60,537 nt of DNA from Acidobacteriota bacterium (GCA_031296105.1 JARLGJ010000007.1:1-60537); one strand, 5' to 3'; positions 44,480-55,167 are shown, numbered from the stretch's first letter. Translations and numbers: made by a program. The notes: generated by a model from the letters alone, not told the origin.

Positions 44480-45820
44480 CTATTTCGCAGTAACAGCCCC
44501 TGCCTTGCGCACGCGTCTGGCCTTCCGCAGCGCCTGCCAGTCGCGTTCGGTCTGCGCGGCGTAGGCTTCGGCGAAGCCCGCAACCGCCCCTGCAAAGCTC
44601 TGCCCGCGCCCGAGGTATCCCAGAATAAGTTGCACGTCTCCCGAGCGTGCATGTCCGCGCGCCAGCAGCTCTCCACACAACTCGGCATAGGCCAGCAGTC
44701 CCGCACCCTTCAGATCCTCCACCTCGATGCTCGCCTTATGATCGTTCAACTGGCGCACCAGGTACTCGCGCCCATCCAGCGTCGTCCAGCCCAGGAATGG
44801 GTCCGACTGCATCTGCATGGCGCGCTGCCCTTCGGCCACGGCGCGGCCGCGATGCAGGACCGTCTGCTCCGCCTCAAGATACGGCGCGTAGGCAGCCCCC
44901 GGCTCTTCCTTAATCTGCAGAAACAGCGGATCGCTCTCTCCATTGCCTTCCATATAAACGCAGTAATCGCGCGTGCCCACGCTGCCCGTGCCCACCACCT
45001 TGAAGCACACATCCACCGGATGGTATTGCGACAGGGTGTGCCGCCGCTCGGGAAGCAGCGACTCGTTGTATTCGCGCAATGACTCGAGCACAGCCCGCGC
45101 CGCAGCCCCCTTGACGCGCCACAGCACCGGACGTTCCTCGCGGAAGACGCGCGCGCCGCTTTTTTCCTGTACGGTCAACGCAGCCAGCGAATGTTGCGGC
45201 GTAGCCCGCTCGGCCTTGCGCAGCACGCCGGAGATCAGCGACGCCCTGGCCAGCCGATGCACCTGGTAACGCGCCACCTCCAGCACCGGCATCGCGGCAA
45301 ACATCCGCGCGCAGCGGCGATAATGCGCCAGAAAGGCCAGCACCGACTCGTGCGCGGAACGCTCGGAATCGCCGGCCTCGCGCGCCGCCAGAATCAAGCT
45401 GGTGGCCAGACGCTTCAGATCCCACTCAAAGGGTGCGCGCATCGTTTCGTCAAAGTCGTTAATGTCGAAGACCAGCCGTCCGTCCGGTGCGGCATAGGCG
45501 CCCAGGTTGCGCACGTGCGCGTCGCCGCAGATCTGATTCAGGATGCCCGTATTCGGCAGCAGCGCAAGGTCGGCGGACATCACCGGAACCGCGCCGCGAA
45601 AGTACCCGAAGGGCGAGGCCATCATGCGCTCATACTTCAAGGGCACCAGTGAAGCGACGCGCCCCTTCATGCTGGCGGCCATCAACTCCAGCGGGTCGTG
45701 ACGTCGCAGCTTTGCCGTCCACTCGCCATGCGTCTGACGCTTCATCTGCTTGCGCCGCGCCCTGCCCATGGCGCGGCGTTCTTCGGAGGATGGAAAAGGG
45801 TTCGCTTCGATGTTTGTCAT
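44480..45820 (-). CDS. DUF2252 family protein
   Basis: The 446-residue protein has the DUF2252 signature: MKGRVASLVPLKYERMMASPFGYFRGA near the N-terminus, GDAHVRNLGAY, then FDINDFDETMRAPFEWDLKRLA. The GDxHxxN and FDxNDFD motifs resemble aminoglycoside-phosphotransferase-like kinases, so a phosphotransferase activity is possible but unproven. Residues about 330-420 fit the C-terminal lobe. The ribosome site is weak. No functional partner is adjacent. Confidence 0.82.
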   Translation of the reverse strand: MTNIEANPFPSSEERRAMGRARRKQMKRQTHGEWTAKLRRHDPLELMAASMKGRVASLVPLKYERMMASPFGYFRGAVPVMSADLALLPNTGILNQICGDAHVRNLGAYAAPDGRLVFDINDFDETMRAPFEWDLKRLATSLILAAREAGDSERSAHESVLAFLAHYRRCARMFAAMPVLEVARYQVHRLARASLISGVLRKAERATPQHSLAALTVQEKSGARVFREERPVLWRVKGAAARAVLESLREYNESLLPERRHTLSQYHPVDVCFKVVGTGSVGTRDYCVYMEGNGESDPLFLQIKEEPGAAYAPYLEAEQTVLHRGRAVAEGQRAMQMQSDPFLGWTTLDGREYLVRQLNDHKASIEVEDLKGAGLLAYAELCGELLARGHARSGDVQLILGYLGRGQSFAGAVAGFAEAYAAQTERDWQALRKARRVRKAGAVTAK

Positions 45821-45883
45821 GCGCGCTGAACATACACCGCCGGGCCGGGGAAATGCAATTTGCGGAATGCCGCTCCAAAAGAC

Positions 45884-45906
45884 GACGGCCCCTCGACGGG
45901 GCCGTC
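45884..45906 (-). terminator. Terminator of the kdp operon
   Basis: A perfect 9-bp stem GACGGCCCC (45884-45892... complement 45898-45906) with a 5-base loop. On the minus strand GTC is followed by TTTT after a few bases. It lies just past kdpC. Confidence 0.75.
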
Positions 45907-45931
45907 ATCTCAGGCAGCCTTCGCACCCCTG

Positions 45932-46522
45932 CTAACGAGCCGCCCTCTTGGCCAGCGGAACCTGCCGGTCGAGATCGAGGTTGAGTTCCAGCACGTTCAC
46001 CCGCGCCTCACCCAGCACGCCAAGCTGGCGTCCTTTCGTGTGCGCCTTCACCAAGGCCATCGCCTGCTCCAGTGAGATGCCGCGCTCGCGCGCCACACGC
46101 GGCCCCTGGAACTCCGCGTTGGCCGGAGTGATGTCCGGGTCGAGTCCCGAAGCCGATGTGGTCACGTAATCCACCGGCACCGCGTGCCCTGGATTTTCCT
46201 GCTGCGCGGCGGCCACGTCCTGCTTCACGCGATCAATCAGCTTCTGGTTCGTGGGTCCGTAGTTGGTACCGCCGGAGTTCGTCGCGTCGTAGCCGTTGGT
46301 GCCCGCCGCTGATGCGCGCGGATGGAAGTATCCCGCACCGGTGAAGGGCTGCGCCAGCACGCGTGAGCCGACGGTCTTTCCGTCCTGCACAATGAGCTGT
46401 CCGTTGGCTTTGTCGTGGAAGAGCACTTGCGCCACGCCGGTGACCACCAGCGGGTACACCAAGCCGAGCAGGATGGTGGTCACAATCGTCATCAGAACCG
46501 CCGTGAGTATGTTGCGCTTCAT
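45932..46522 (-). CDS. kdpC: K+-transporting ATPase subunit C
   Basis: KdpC (196 residues) stabilises the KdpFABC complex and helps coupling. It has one N-terminal transmembrane helix (LTAVLMTIVTTILLGLVYPL) and a periplasmic domain with SRVLAQPFTGAGYFHPRAS, SGLDPDITPANAEFQ and the family C-terminal VNVLELNLDLD. It starts at ATG 46522 with AGGAGGAG upstream, nine bases after kdpB. Last gene of the operon. Confidence 0.95.
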   Translation of the reverse strand: MKRNILTAVLMTIVTTILLGLVYPLVVTGVAQVLFHDKANGQLIVQDGKTVGSRVLAQPFTGAGYFHPRASAAGTNGYDATNSGGTNYGPTNQKLIDRVKQDVAAAQQENPGHAVPVDYVTTSASGLDPDITPANAEFQGPRVARERGISLEQAMALVKAHTKGRQLGVLGEARVNVLELNLDLDRQVPLAKRAAR

Positions 46523-46531
46523 CGTCTCCTC

Positions 46532-48559
<2,028 letters not shown>

Positions 48560-48561
48560 GG

Positions 48562-50361
48562 TTAGAAGGCCTTTCCTGCGTTCATCAGCAAGTGTTCAAG
48601 AATCGGGCCCAGGCTCAGTGCTGGGAAGAAGGTCAATGCGCCGAGGATGAGAATCACGCCGATCAGCAGCACGCTGAACAGCGGCGTTGTCACCGGGAAG
48701 GTTCCCACCGACGCGGGCACATACTTCTTCTTCGCCAGGCTGCCGGCAATGGCCAGCACCGGAATCTTCATCCAGAAGCGCCCCAGCAGCATGACAAGGC
48801 CGAGCGTGGTGTTGTACCACGGCGTGTTGGTGCTTAGCCCGCCGAAGGCCGAGCCGTTGTTCCCGGCAGCCGACGTGTAGGCGTAGAGAATTTCGCTGAG
48901 CCCGTGCGGCCCGTTGTTGCCCAGCGCCGCAAGCCCGTAGGGCCGTATGGTGGAGATTCCGGCGAAGATCAGGATGATGAGCGGGAAGATCAAGGCGAAC
49001 AGCATCGCCATCTTCACTTCGTAGCTTTCAATCTTCTTACCCAGGTACTCCGGCGTGCGGCCCACCATCAGTCCGGCGATGAAGACCGTCAGCACCACGA
49101 AGATCAACATGCCGTACATACCACTGCCTACGCCGCCAAAGATCACTTCGCTCAGCATGATGTTCACCAGCGGCACCAGTCCGCCGAGCGGGGTGAACGA
49201 ATCGTGCCAACTGTTCACCGCGCCGCAGCTTGTGTCCGTGGTTACGGTGGCAAATAGTGCCGAATTGGCGACGCCGAAGCGGACTTCCTTGCCCTCCATG
49301 TTGCCGCCTGGAGCCATGGCCGAAGCGTGCTGCTCCGCGCCGTGCAGCAAAGGATTGCCCGAGGCTTCCGCCGAGTACGCCACCAGCACGCCCACCAGGA
49401 AGAGTGCCGCCATGGCGCCCCACACTGCCCAGCCGTGCCGCTGCGAGCCGGTCATCTTGCCCAGCGTGTAGGTCAGCCCGCTGCCGATGGCAAAGATCGA
49501 GAACATCTCAATCAGGTTGCTGAGCGGCGTTGGATTCTCAAAGGGGTGCGCACTGTTTGCGTTGAAGAAGCCGCCGCCGTTTGTGCCCCACTCCTTGATG
49601 ATCTCCTGCGAGGCCACCGGCCCCTGCGCAATCACCTGCTCGCTTACGGTGTCCATTACCGGCTTGCCTGCGGCATCCACCGTGGGCTTGCCGTCCGTGC
49701 CCAGGTGCGGCACCTGCTGCGGCTCCACAATCTTCACCGTGTCATACGGACGCAGGTTCTGCACCACTCCCTGCGACACCAGCGCCAAGGCACCCACCAC
49801 GCAGAACGGCAGCAGCACCCACAGGGTTGCCCGCACCAGGTCCACCCAGAAGTTGCCGATGGTCGCCATCTGCCGCCGCGCCACGCCGCGAATGAAGGCA
49901 ATGGCCAGCGCGATGCCCGTCGCCGCCGAGACGAAGTTGTGATACGCCAACCCCGCCATCTGCGTGAAGTACGTCATCGTCGATTCGCCGCCGTACGACT
50001 GCCAGTTAGTGTTCGTCGTAAACGACGCCGCGGTGTTCCACGCCAGGTGCTGCGGCATAACGCCCGTCAGCTTCTGCGGATTGAACGGCAGCACGGCCTG
50101 CACCCTCTGCAACAGGTAAAGCAGCAACATGCTGGCGGCCGAAAACAGCAGCATGGCCACCGCGTACTCTTTCCAATCCATCTCCCGCGTTTCATCCACG
50201 GCGGTGGTGCGGTAAATCAAACGCTCCACGGGGCGCAGCACGGGATCAAGCAATGTCTTCTCGCGCGCAAACACACGCGCCATGTAACTTCCCAGGGGCC
50301 TCGTGGCCAACACCACCAGCGCCAGGAAGAGCGCAATCTGTACCCAACCGTTCAGGGTCAT
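48562..50361 (-). CDS. kdpA: K+-transporting ATPase subunit A
   Basis: KdpA (599 residues) is the channel-like subunit of the SKT family that selects K+. The four filter loops can be seen: [54 protein letters not shown], and [15 protein letters not shown]. The N-terminus and about ten helices are complete. ATG 50361 directly follows the kdpF stop. Confidence 0.96.
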   Translation of the reverse strand: MTLNGWVQIALFLALVVLATRPLGSYMARVFAREKTLLDPVLRPVERLIYRTTAVDETREMDWKEYAVAMLLFSAASMLLLYLLQRVQAVLPFNPQKLTGVMPQHLAWNTAASFTTNTNWQSYGGESTMTYFTQMAGLAYHNFVSAATGIALAIAFIRGVARRQMATIGNFWVDLVRATLWVLLPFCVVGALALVSQGVVQNLRPYDTVKIVEPQQVPHLGTDGKPTVDAAGKPVMDTVSEQVIAQGPVASQEIIKEWGTNGGGFFNANSAHPFENPTPLSNLIEMFSIFAIGSGLTYTLGKMTGSQRHGWAVWGAMAALFLVGVLVAYSAEASGNPLLHGAEQHASAMAPGGNMEGKEVRFGVANSALFATVTTDTSCGAVNSWHDSFTPLGGLVPLVNIMLSEVIFGGVGSGMYGMLIFVVLTVFIAGLMVGRTPEYLGKKIESYEVKMAMLFALIFPLIILIFAGISTIRPYGLAALGNNGPHGLSEILYAYTSAAGNNGSAFGGLSTNTPWYNTTLGLVMLLGRFWMKIPVLAIAGSLAKKKYVPASVGTFPVTTPLFSVLLIGVILILGALTFFPALSLGPILEHLLMNAGKAF

Positions 50362-50363
50362 GA

Positions 50364-50447
50364 TTAGAATTTCTCCGGACGCAACAAGGCGTAGAACAAG
50401 TAGCCGAGCAACAACACCGTGGCAACGATCATGGCTGTGTTTTCCAT
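50364..50447 (-). CDS. kdpF: KdpF small subunit
   Basis: A 27-residue single-helix peptide, [20 protein letters not shown] and then LLRPEKF. The ending (LLRPEKF) is the KdpF hallmark. It stabilises the KdpFABC complex in the membrane. AAGGAG lies seven bases before ATG 50447, and the stop is two bases from kdpA. Confidence 0.9.
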   Translation of the reverse strand: MENTAMIVATVLLLGYLFYALLRPEKF

Positions 50448-50457
50448 AGGCTGCTCC

Positions 50458-50544
50458 TTATCGCACTTTTTCGCAGAAATGCACATAGCCGATGGAGACG
50501 GCGAAGAACACCACGGTGATGCCGACGAATAACAGGTCTTGCAT
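50458..50544 (-). CDS. 28-residue kdp-associated membrane peptide
   Basis: Between ATG 50544 and TAA 50458 is MQDLLFVGITVVFFAVSIGY followed by VHFCEKVR: one transmembrane helix and a short charged tail with Cys. GAGGAGAG lies eight bases upstream. The stop codon is part of the kdpF ribosome site, so the two are likely coupled. Similar tiny frames ahead of kdpF occur in other phyla; whether the peptide joins the KdpFABC complex is unknown. Confidence 0.7.
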   Translation of the reverse strand: MQDLLFVGITVVFFAVSIGYVHFCEKVR

Positions 50545-50608
50545 GGCACTCTCTCCTCGCAGCCGGGGGCTGCACATTTCGATTGGATTACGGCGGTGGT
50601 AAAGTCCG

Positions 50609-50636
50609 CCTAAATGGTTCCTAAAAAGTTCCTAAA
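50609..50636. promoter_or_regulatory. Three CCTAAA boxes at 11-bp spacing, likely KdpE site
   Basis: CCTAAA occurs at 50609, 50620 and 50631, each separated by five bases, and the last two are preceded by GTT. The 11-bp period fits tandem binding of an OmpR-family dimer on one DNA face. It lies about 65 bases before the 28-residue kdp peptide. Confidence 0.6.
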
Positions 50637-50656
50637 CGCCGTGCGTACCGCCTTGC

Positions 50657-50917
50657 TTATGCCAGGCGTCCGGCCTTGGAGTGGAGCCAGGCGCGGCCAG
50701 CATCATCCCCGGCGCGCTCGTCTGTGGGTTGGCTGTACACCAGCGCCGGGCCAGGCCGCGCCGTGTTCTCCGTTGTCATGCGCGATACCGGAATCAGCAC
50801 CCGGCGGTGCTCCTCACGGCGGCGGCTGCGAATGTGCATCTCCAGGGCGATGAGCACCCAGAGCAGGAAAGTGATGGCGATGGTGCCGATTGCGGTAAGT
50901 GCGAGGACAACCGTCAT
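50657..50917 (-). CDS. 86-residue single-helix membrane protein upstream of kdp
   Basis: The frame starts at ATG 50917 behind GGGAGG and has one transmembrane helix (VVLALTAIGTIAITFLLWVL) followed by a basic stretch (HIRSRRREEHRR) and a hydrophilic tail. No family is recognised. It lies between kdpE and the kdp structural genes, on the same strand, with CTAAA boxes both before and after it. That suggests membership of the K+ regulon, perhaps as a regulator or small subunit. Confidence 0.6.
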   Translation of the reverse strand: MTVVLALTAIGTIAITFLLWVLIALEMHIRSRRREEHRRVLIPVSRMTTENTARPGPALVYSQPTDERAGDDAGRAWLHSKAGRLA

Positions 50918-51001
50918 TGCGAGCCTCCCCGCCGGGGCTGCGTGGCTGTATGCCATTCCCCGGCGTACATTGCGATTGGACTGCGGGAGGTCTTAAGCGT
51001 G

Positions 51002-51029
51002 AATAAAGGCTGGCTAAAATGTTTCTAAA
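51002..51029. promoter_or_regulatory. CTAAA boxes at 11-bp spacing upstream of the 86-residue gene
   Basis: GCTAAA at 51013 and TCTAAA at 51024, with AATAAA at 51002 in the same phase. This repeats the pattern seen at 50609-50636 and lies about 85 bases before ATG 50917. Likely a second KdpE site. Confidence 0.5.
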
Positions 51030-51050
51030 TGGCGGGAAGTAAATTGCGGT

Positions 51051-51770
51051 CTAGTGCTCTTCGCCCGGATTAAAGCGGTAGCCCACCCACTTCTCGGTCA
51101 GGATGTAGCGCACCGAGCCATCCTCGGGTTCCAGCTTCTTGCGCAGATGGTTCATGAAGACGTGCAGGTACTCCGCCTGCTGCGTGTTGTTGCCGCCCCA
51201 CACCGCGCCCAGCAGCGCATGGTGCGTCAGCACGCGTCCGGGATTGCGCGCCAGGTGGCAGAGCAAGTCGAACTCCTTTGGCGTCAGCTTCACCTCGCGT
51301 CCGGCCACGGTCACCACGCGCGTCAAAAGGTCGATGCGGAAATCACCGGCCTCAATGGCCGTCACGTTCTCCTCGGCCACGTTCTGCCCGGCGCGACGCA
51401 ACCCGGCGCGCACACGGGCGGTGAGTTCATTCATGTTGAACGGCTTGGTCACATAGTCGTCGGCTCCGGCGTCAAGCGCCTCCACCTTGGGCTTCTCCTC
51501 GCCGCGCACCGAGAGCACGATGATAGGTACCGCCGAGCGCGTGCGGATGCGCCGGCACAGTTCGATGCCGTCCATGTTCGGCATCGCCAGGTCGGTGATC
51601 ACCAGGTCCGGAGGCCAGGAGCGCATCACTTCCAGCGCTTCGTCGCCGTCGCCTGCCGTGCGCACCAGGTAACCCTGCGCGCCCAGAGAGGTGCGCAGCA
51701 CGCGCGTGATCTGCGGCTCATCGTCCACCACCAGAATTTTGCGCGCCTTCACCTCGTCCGACCCGCTCAT
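51051..51770 (-). CDS. kdpE: Response regulator KdpE
   Basis: KdpE (239 residues) activates kdp transcription when phosphorylated by KdpD. The receiver domain has Asp60 (LVITDLAMP) and the acidic pair in VVDDE. The OmpR-type winged helix follows (LTPKEFDLLCHLARNPGRVL, then YLHVFMNHLRKKLE and TEKWVGYRF). Its ATG overlaps the stop codon of the KdpD input gene by four bases, so the two are coupled. Confidence 0.94.
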   Translation of the reverse strand: MSGSDEVKARKILVVDDEPQITRVLRTSLGAQGYLVRTAGDGDEALEVMRSWPPDLVITDLAMPNMDGIELCRRIRTRSAVPIIVLSVRGEEKPKVEALDAGADDYVTKPFNMNELTARVRAGLRRAGQNVAEENVTAIEAGDFRIDLLTRVVTVAGREVKLTPKEFDLLCHLARNPGRVLTHHALLGAVWGGNNTQQAEYLHVFMNHLRKKLEPEDGSVRYILTEKWVGYRFNPGEEH

Positions 51771-52888
51771 TTTGCCTCCTGCGTCACTATGTGCACATCC
51801 GCGTTAGGCGCGTCGCGCAGAAACTCGTGGATGGCCAAGAGGTACAGCACCTTGCGCCAGCCTTTCAGCGCCGAGCGTCCAAACACCACCTGCGTAATGT
51901 GCTTCTCCTTCACGATCCGCGCCACCGCGGGAGCTACCTTGCGTCCCTGGGCCTTCACGATCTGCGCGCCAAGGTTTTCCGCGAAGCGGAAGTTCTCGGC
52001 CAGCGTGCGCTGATATTCGGGACTGTCGTCGCGCCCGATGTCCACGTAGATCACGTAAAACTCCGCGCCGATCCGCTCCGCCATGCGCGCCGTGCGCGCA
52101 ATCAGGTACTGCGCCACCGGATTGGAGCTGATGCAAACGGCAAAGCGCTCGGCGATCGGCGTCTTCTGCTCGATGTGCTCCTTCTCCATGTAGCGTTCCA
52201 GGCTGCGGTCCACCACGTTGCCCACCTGCTTCAAGGCCAGTTCGCGCAGCGCGATGAGGTTGCCGGGACGGAAGAAGTTAGCCAGCGCGCGGTCGCTGCG
52301 CTCCACGGGATAGATGTCGCCGCGCTTCATGCGCGCCTGCAAGGCCTCGGGCGTCAGGTCGGAGAGCACGATCTCGTCCACCCGTTGCAGCACCCAGTCG
52401 GGAACCGTCTCGCGCACCACGACGCCAGTGATGCGGCCCACGATGGGCGTGACGCTCTCGATGTGCTGCACGTTCATGGTGGAGATCACGTCGATCTCGG
52501 CGTCCAGCAATTCGATGACGTCTTCGTAGCGTTTGCGATGCTTGCTGCCTTCGATGTTGGTGTGTGCCAGCTCATCCACCAGCACAATCGCCGGATGCGC
52601 CGCCAGGACGGCGTCCACGTCCATCTCCTCGAAGATCGTGCCCTTGTAGTCCAGCGGCTTGCGCGGCACTGCCGGCAGGCGCCCGGCCAGTTCGGCGGTG
52701 CCCTGGCGCCCATGGGTCTCCACCACGCCAATCACGACGTTTTCGCCGCGCGCGTGGCGGCGTATGCCTTCGCTGAGCATGGCGTAGGTCTTGCCCACAC
52801 CGGGCGCGTAGCCCAGAAACAGCTTGAACAGCCCGCGCTTGCGCTCCGGCGCCGCTTCCTCCAGCCACTCTTCGGGAGTCTTCCGCAT
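51767..52888 (-). CDS. kdpD: KdpD N-terminal half (KdpD + USP domains) as a separate gene
   Basis: This 373-residue protein equals the cytoplasmic front part of KdpD. The KdpD domain (about 20-230) has Walker A GYAPGVGKT (26-34) and Walker B IVLVDELAHTN (Asp105). A universal-stress-protein-like domain follows (about 250-370), which in E. coli binds K+-related signals and c-di-AMP in some Firmicutes. It stops there: no transmembrane or kinase domain. The kinase half is encoded 57 bases away on the other strand. The start is ATG 52888, with only AGGCG upstream. Co-transcribed with kdpE. Confidence 0.9.
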   Translation of the reverse strand: MRKTPEEWLEEAAPERKRGLFKLFLGYAPGVGKTYAMLSEGIRRHARGENVVIGVVETHGRQGTAELAGRLPAVPRKPLDYKGTIFEEMDVDAVLAAHPAIVLVDELAHTNIEGSKHRKRYEDVIELLDAEIDVISTMNVQHIESVTPIVGRITGVVVRETVPDWVLQRVDEIVLSDLTPEALQARMKRGDIYPVERSDRALANFFRPGNLIALRELALKQVGNVVDRSLERYMEKEHIEQKTPIAERFAVCISSNPVAQYLIARTARMAERIGAEFYVIYVDIGRDDSPEYQRTLAENFRFAENLGAQIVKAQGRKVAPAVARIVKEKHITQVVFGRSALKGWRKVLYLLAIHEFLRDAPNADVHIVTQEAK

Positions 52889-52933
52889 CACGCGCCTATT
52901 TTTATCCGATCCTTGCGCAATTGTCGAATGCGG

Positions 52934-52945
52934 TACAATCCTGCC
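52934..52945 (+). promoter_or_regulatory. -10 box for a leaderless kdpD kinase transcript
   Basis: TACAAT at 52934-52939 lies six bases before GTG 52946, and TTGCGC lies 15 bases further upstream (start near 52913). This places the transcript start at or next to the start codon. There is no ribosome site for either possible start. Confidence 0.45.
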
Positions 52946-54385
52946 GTGAACCGCTGGCTGCAAAACTGGTATGTCCGCTGCCTCCTTTCCCTGGTGCAGA
53001 TTGCGCTGGTGGTGGCTCTCGGCCGCCTGCTTCATGCCAACGCCACCACCGTGGGATACGGCTTCCTCATCGTGGTGCTCTTCATCTCCGCCGGATGGGG
53101 ATTGCGCGCGGCTATTCTGGCTTCTGTGGCGGCCACGCTCTGCTACAACTACTTTTTCCTGCCGCCGGTAGGTACGTTCACCATCTCTGATCCACACAAC
53201 TGGATTGCTCTCTTCTCGTTTCTCATGACCTCGGTGGTAGCCAGCCAGCTCAGCGAGCGGGCGCGCCGCGAAACCTTGAACGCCACCAACCGCCGCCGCG
53301 AACTGGAGCGGCTCTATACCCTCAGCCAGCAGATGCTGACCGCCGACAACGTGCTCGGCCTCATCAACGCCATCCCCGAGAAGGTTGCGGAGATCTTCGG
53401 CGCCGCCTCCGCCGCGCTCTACACCACGCACAGCCGCAAGGCCTATTACAGCGATCTCGGCGCGCAGCAGCGAATATCGTTTGAAGAGTTGCAACAGGTG
53501 TCCCTGCGCGGCGAAATCTCCGCCAAGGATGACATGCGCATAGTCCCCCTGCGCCTGGGCATGCGCGCCGTCGGCGCCCTCGCTCTGGGCGGCGTGGAAG
53601 TGTCTTCCGAGAGCATTGAGGCCGTCAGCAGCCTGGTCGCCATCGCCATCGAGCGCGCCGCGGCCGTCGAGCAGCTGGCCCACTCCGAGGCCGGTCGCGA
53701 GAGCGAGCGTCTGCGCTCCGTGCTGCTCGACTCGGTGACGCACAACTTCCGCACGCCGCTCACCTCCATCAAGGCCTCGGCGCAGTCCCTGCTCGGTGAC
53801 GCAGGCGCGCTCGATGCCGCCGCGCGCCACGAGTTGCTCACCATCATCGACGAGGAGTGCGACCGCCTGGACCGCCTCGTTGGCGAGGCCGCGCGCATGG
53901 CGCAGATCGACGCCCACGCCATCGAACTTGACCTGCGGCCCGGCGATATTCATCAGGCCATCGAAGCCGCGCTGGAGACCAATCAGAATGCGCTCGCCCG
54001 GCATCGCCTCTGCGTCAATGCGCCGGACACTCTGCCGCGCGCGGTGATGGATGTGCGCCACACGGCCGAGATCCTGTCCCAACTTTTGGATAACGCCGCC
54101 AAGTATTCACCCGCCGGCACGGTCATCACCGTCACCGCCGAGGTGTACAACGGAATGCTGATGGCCAGCGTTGCCGACCAGGGCCCCGGCATTGAGGCCG
54201 TCGATCAAAGCATGGTCTTCGATAAGTTCTACCGCGGCCGCGGACAACGCCAGTCGGTGCAAGGCACGGGCATGGGACTCTCCATTGCCAAGGCCATCGT
54301 GGAAGCGCAGGGCGGCTCCATCTCGCTTACCACGCAGCCCGGACACGGCTCGGTCTTCAGCTTCACCCTGCCGCTGGCGCGCTGA
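52946..54385 (+). CDS. KdpD C-terminal half: DUF4118-GAF histidine kinase as a separate gene
   Basis: The 479-residue protein equals the membrane and kinase part of KdpD: four transmembrane helices of DUF4118 (from WYVRCLLSLVQIALVVALGR to about residue 105), a GAF-like region (about 125-240), HisKA with His266 in DSVTHNFRTPLTSIKAS, and HATPase (LLDNAAKYSPAG, DQGPGIEAVD, GTGMGLSIAKAIV). E. coli KdpD is one chain of 894 residues; this plus the 373-residue gene gives nearly that total. The start is GTG 52946 (leaderless, see -10 box) or ATG 52928. The open frame further upstream runs antisense to the other half and is not coding. Confidence 0.88.
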   Translation: MNRWLQNWYVRCLLSLVQIALVVALGRLLHANATTVGYGFLIVVLFISAGWGLRAAILASVAATLCYNYFFLPPVGTFTISDPHNWIALFSFLMTSVVASQLSERARRETLNATNRRRELERLYTLSQQMLTADNVLGLINAIPEKVAEIFGAASAALYTTHSRKAYYSDLGAQQRISFEELQQVSLRGEISAKDDMRIVPLRLGMRAVGALALGGVEVSSESIEAVSSLVAIAIERAAAVEQLAHSEAGRESERLRSVLLDSVTHNFRTPLTSIKASAQSLLGDAGALDAAARHELLTIIDEECDRLDRLVGEAARMAQIDAHAIELDLRPGDIHQAIEAALETNQNALARHRLCVNAPDTLPRAVMDVRHTAEILSQLLDNAAKYSPAGTVITVTAEVYNGMLMASVADQGPGIEAVDQSMVFDKFYRGRGQRQSVQGTGMGLSIAKAIVEAQGGSISLTTQPGHGSVFSFTLPLAR

Positions 54386-54457
54386 AGCGCCTATCCCGGT
54401 CTATTGGCTTGGGAACTACCTCGACTAGAACTGGTTGTATAAACGAGGTCTTGAAAG

Positions 54458-54511
54458 GGCACGGCTTCAGCCGTGCCGCAAGAACCGCAAATAAACTGGG
54501 GCTTCAGCCCC
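54458..54511. repeat. Two-palindrome dispersed repeat, copy 2
   Basis: GGCACGGCTTCAGCCGTGCC (54458-54477), a 20-base spacer, then GGGGCTTCAGCCCC (54498-54511). It lies in the 186-base gap between convergent kinase and toxin genes, which holds nothing else visible. Confidence 0.8.
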
Positions 54512-54571
54512 GGAGGGAAGGTGTTCTGCTGCCGTAAAGCTATTTGTGCAACCACCTCTAGGCGAAGGACA

Positions 54572-54856
54572 TCAAAACGTGTCGGGCCAGCGTTGTGCGC
54601 CATGGTAAAGCGCCAGGATCACAACCCGTGCGCTTTGGATCGTGTATGCCGCGATAAATGGGATATTGGAAATCACCAGTTCGCGGGTTCCCCGGACGCG
54701 TCCAGCGCGGCCCGCCAGCGGAAAACGTTCCATCCCTTCAACGCTGGCGGCAATCCGGGAAACCACCTCCATCGCGACCTCGTCGCTATTGGCCAATGCG
54801 ATATAGTCGTGCGCCTGATCCAGTTGGCGAACCGCTTGCTCGGTCCACTCAATCAT
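54572..54856 (-). CDS. ParE/RelE-family toxin
   Basis: The 94-residue toxin begins MIEWTEQAVRQLDQAHDYIA and has the family pattern ERFPLAGRAGRVRGTRELVI then IPFIAAYTI and ILALYHGAQRWP, as in ParE/RelE toxins that block gyrase or cut mRNA. The ATG overlaps the antitoxin stop by four bases. Which target it hits cannot be told. Confidence 0.85.
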   Translation of the reverse strand: MIEWTEQAVRQLDQAHDYIALANSDEVAMEVVSRIAASVEGMERFPLAGRAGRVRGTRELVISNIPFIAAYTIQSARVVILALYHGAQRWPDTF

Positions 54857-55104
54857 CGTTTCGCGCGTCCGTTCTTCCACAGCCGCTTTACAACTTCCTC
54901 ATGACTTACCACGTGGCCCTTCTTCATCTCCTCCAGCCCCTTGCGGACCAGTGCGTCCTGATACGCATGGAGATCGAGGTAATTGCTGATGGCCTCGTTA
55001 ATCAGGTAACTGCGCGAACGGTCGTTGCTGGCCGCCAGGGAGTCTAATGCGGCAATCTTGCTGCTCTGGGCACGGAAGCTGATGGTTTTCTCGGAACCGC
55101 TCAT
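54853..55104 (-). CDS. Ribbon-helix-helix antitoxin
   Basis: The 83-residue antitoxin starts MSGSEKTISFRAQSSKIAAL, a ribbon-helix-helix front (beta strand KTISFRA, then two helices with SRSYLINEAISNYL), and ends in a basic toxin-binding tail. It has no clear ribosome site. A direct repeat TGTAATA (55123-55129 and 55133-55139) lies about 20 bases upstream and may be the autoregulatory operator. Confidence 0.85.
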   Translation of the reverse strand: MSGSEKTISFRAQSSKIAALDSLAASNDRSRSYLINEAISNYLDLHAYQDALVRKGLEEMKKGHVVSHEEVVKRLWKNGRAKR

Positions 55105-55122
55105 GATGCAGGAACAATACCA

Positions 55123-55139
55123 TGTAATATTTTGTAATA
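55123..55139. promoter_or_regulatory. TGTAATA direct repeat, possible antitoxin operator
   Basis: TGTAATA occurs twice with a 10-bp period in the AT-rich stretch just before the antitoxin gene. Ribbon-helix-helix antitoxins usually bind such tandem half-sites. Confidence 0.4.
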
Positions 55140-55167
55140 CAATCTGCAAACAAAAACGAAACAGGGT

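Noticed and set aside
51791..52945. Reading the kdpD kinase gene as starting far upstream, at 51791
   Set aside because: That stretch is antisense to the KdpD input gene, whose Walker motifs prove the coding strand, and its translation has no domain.
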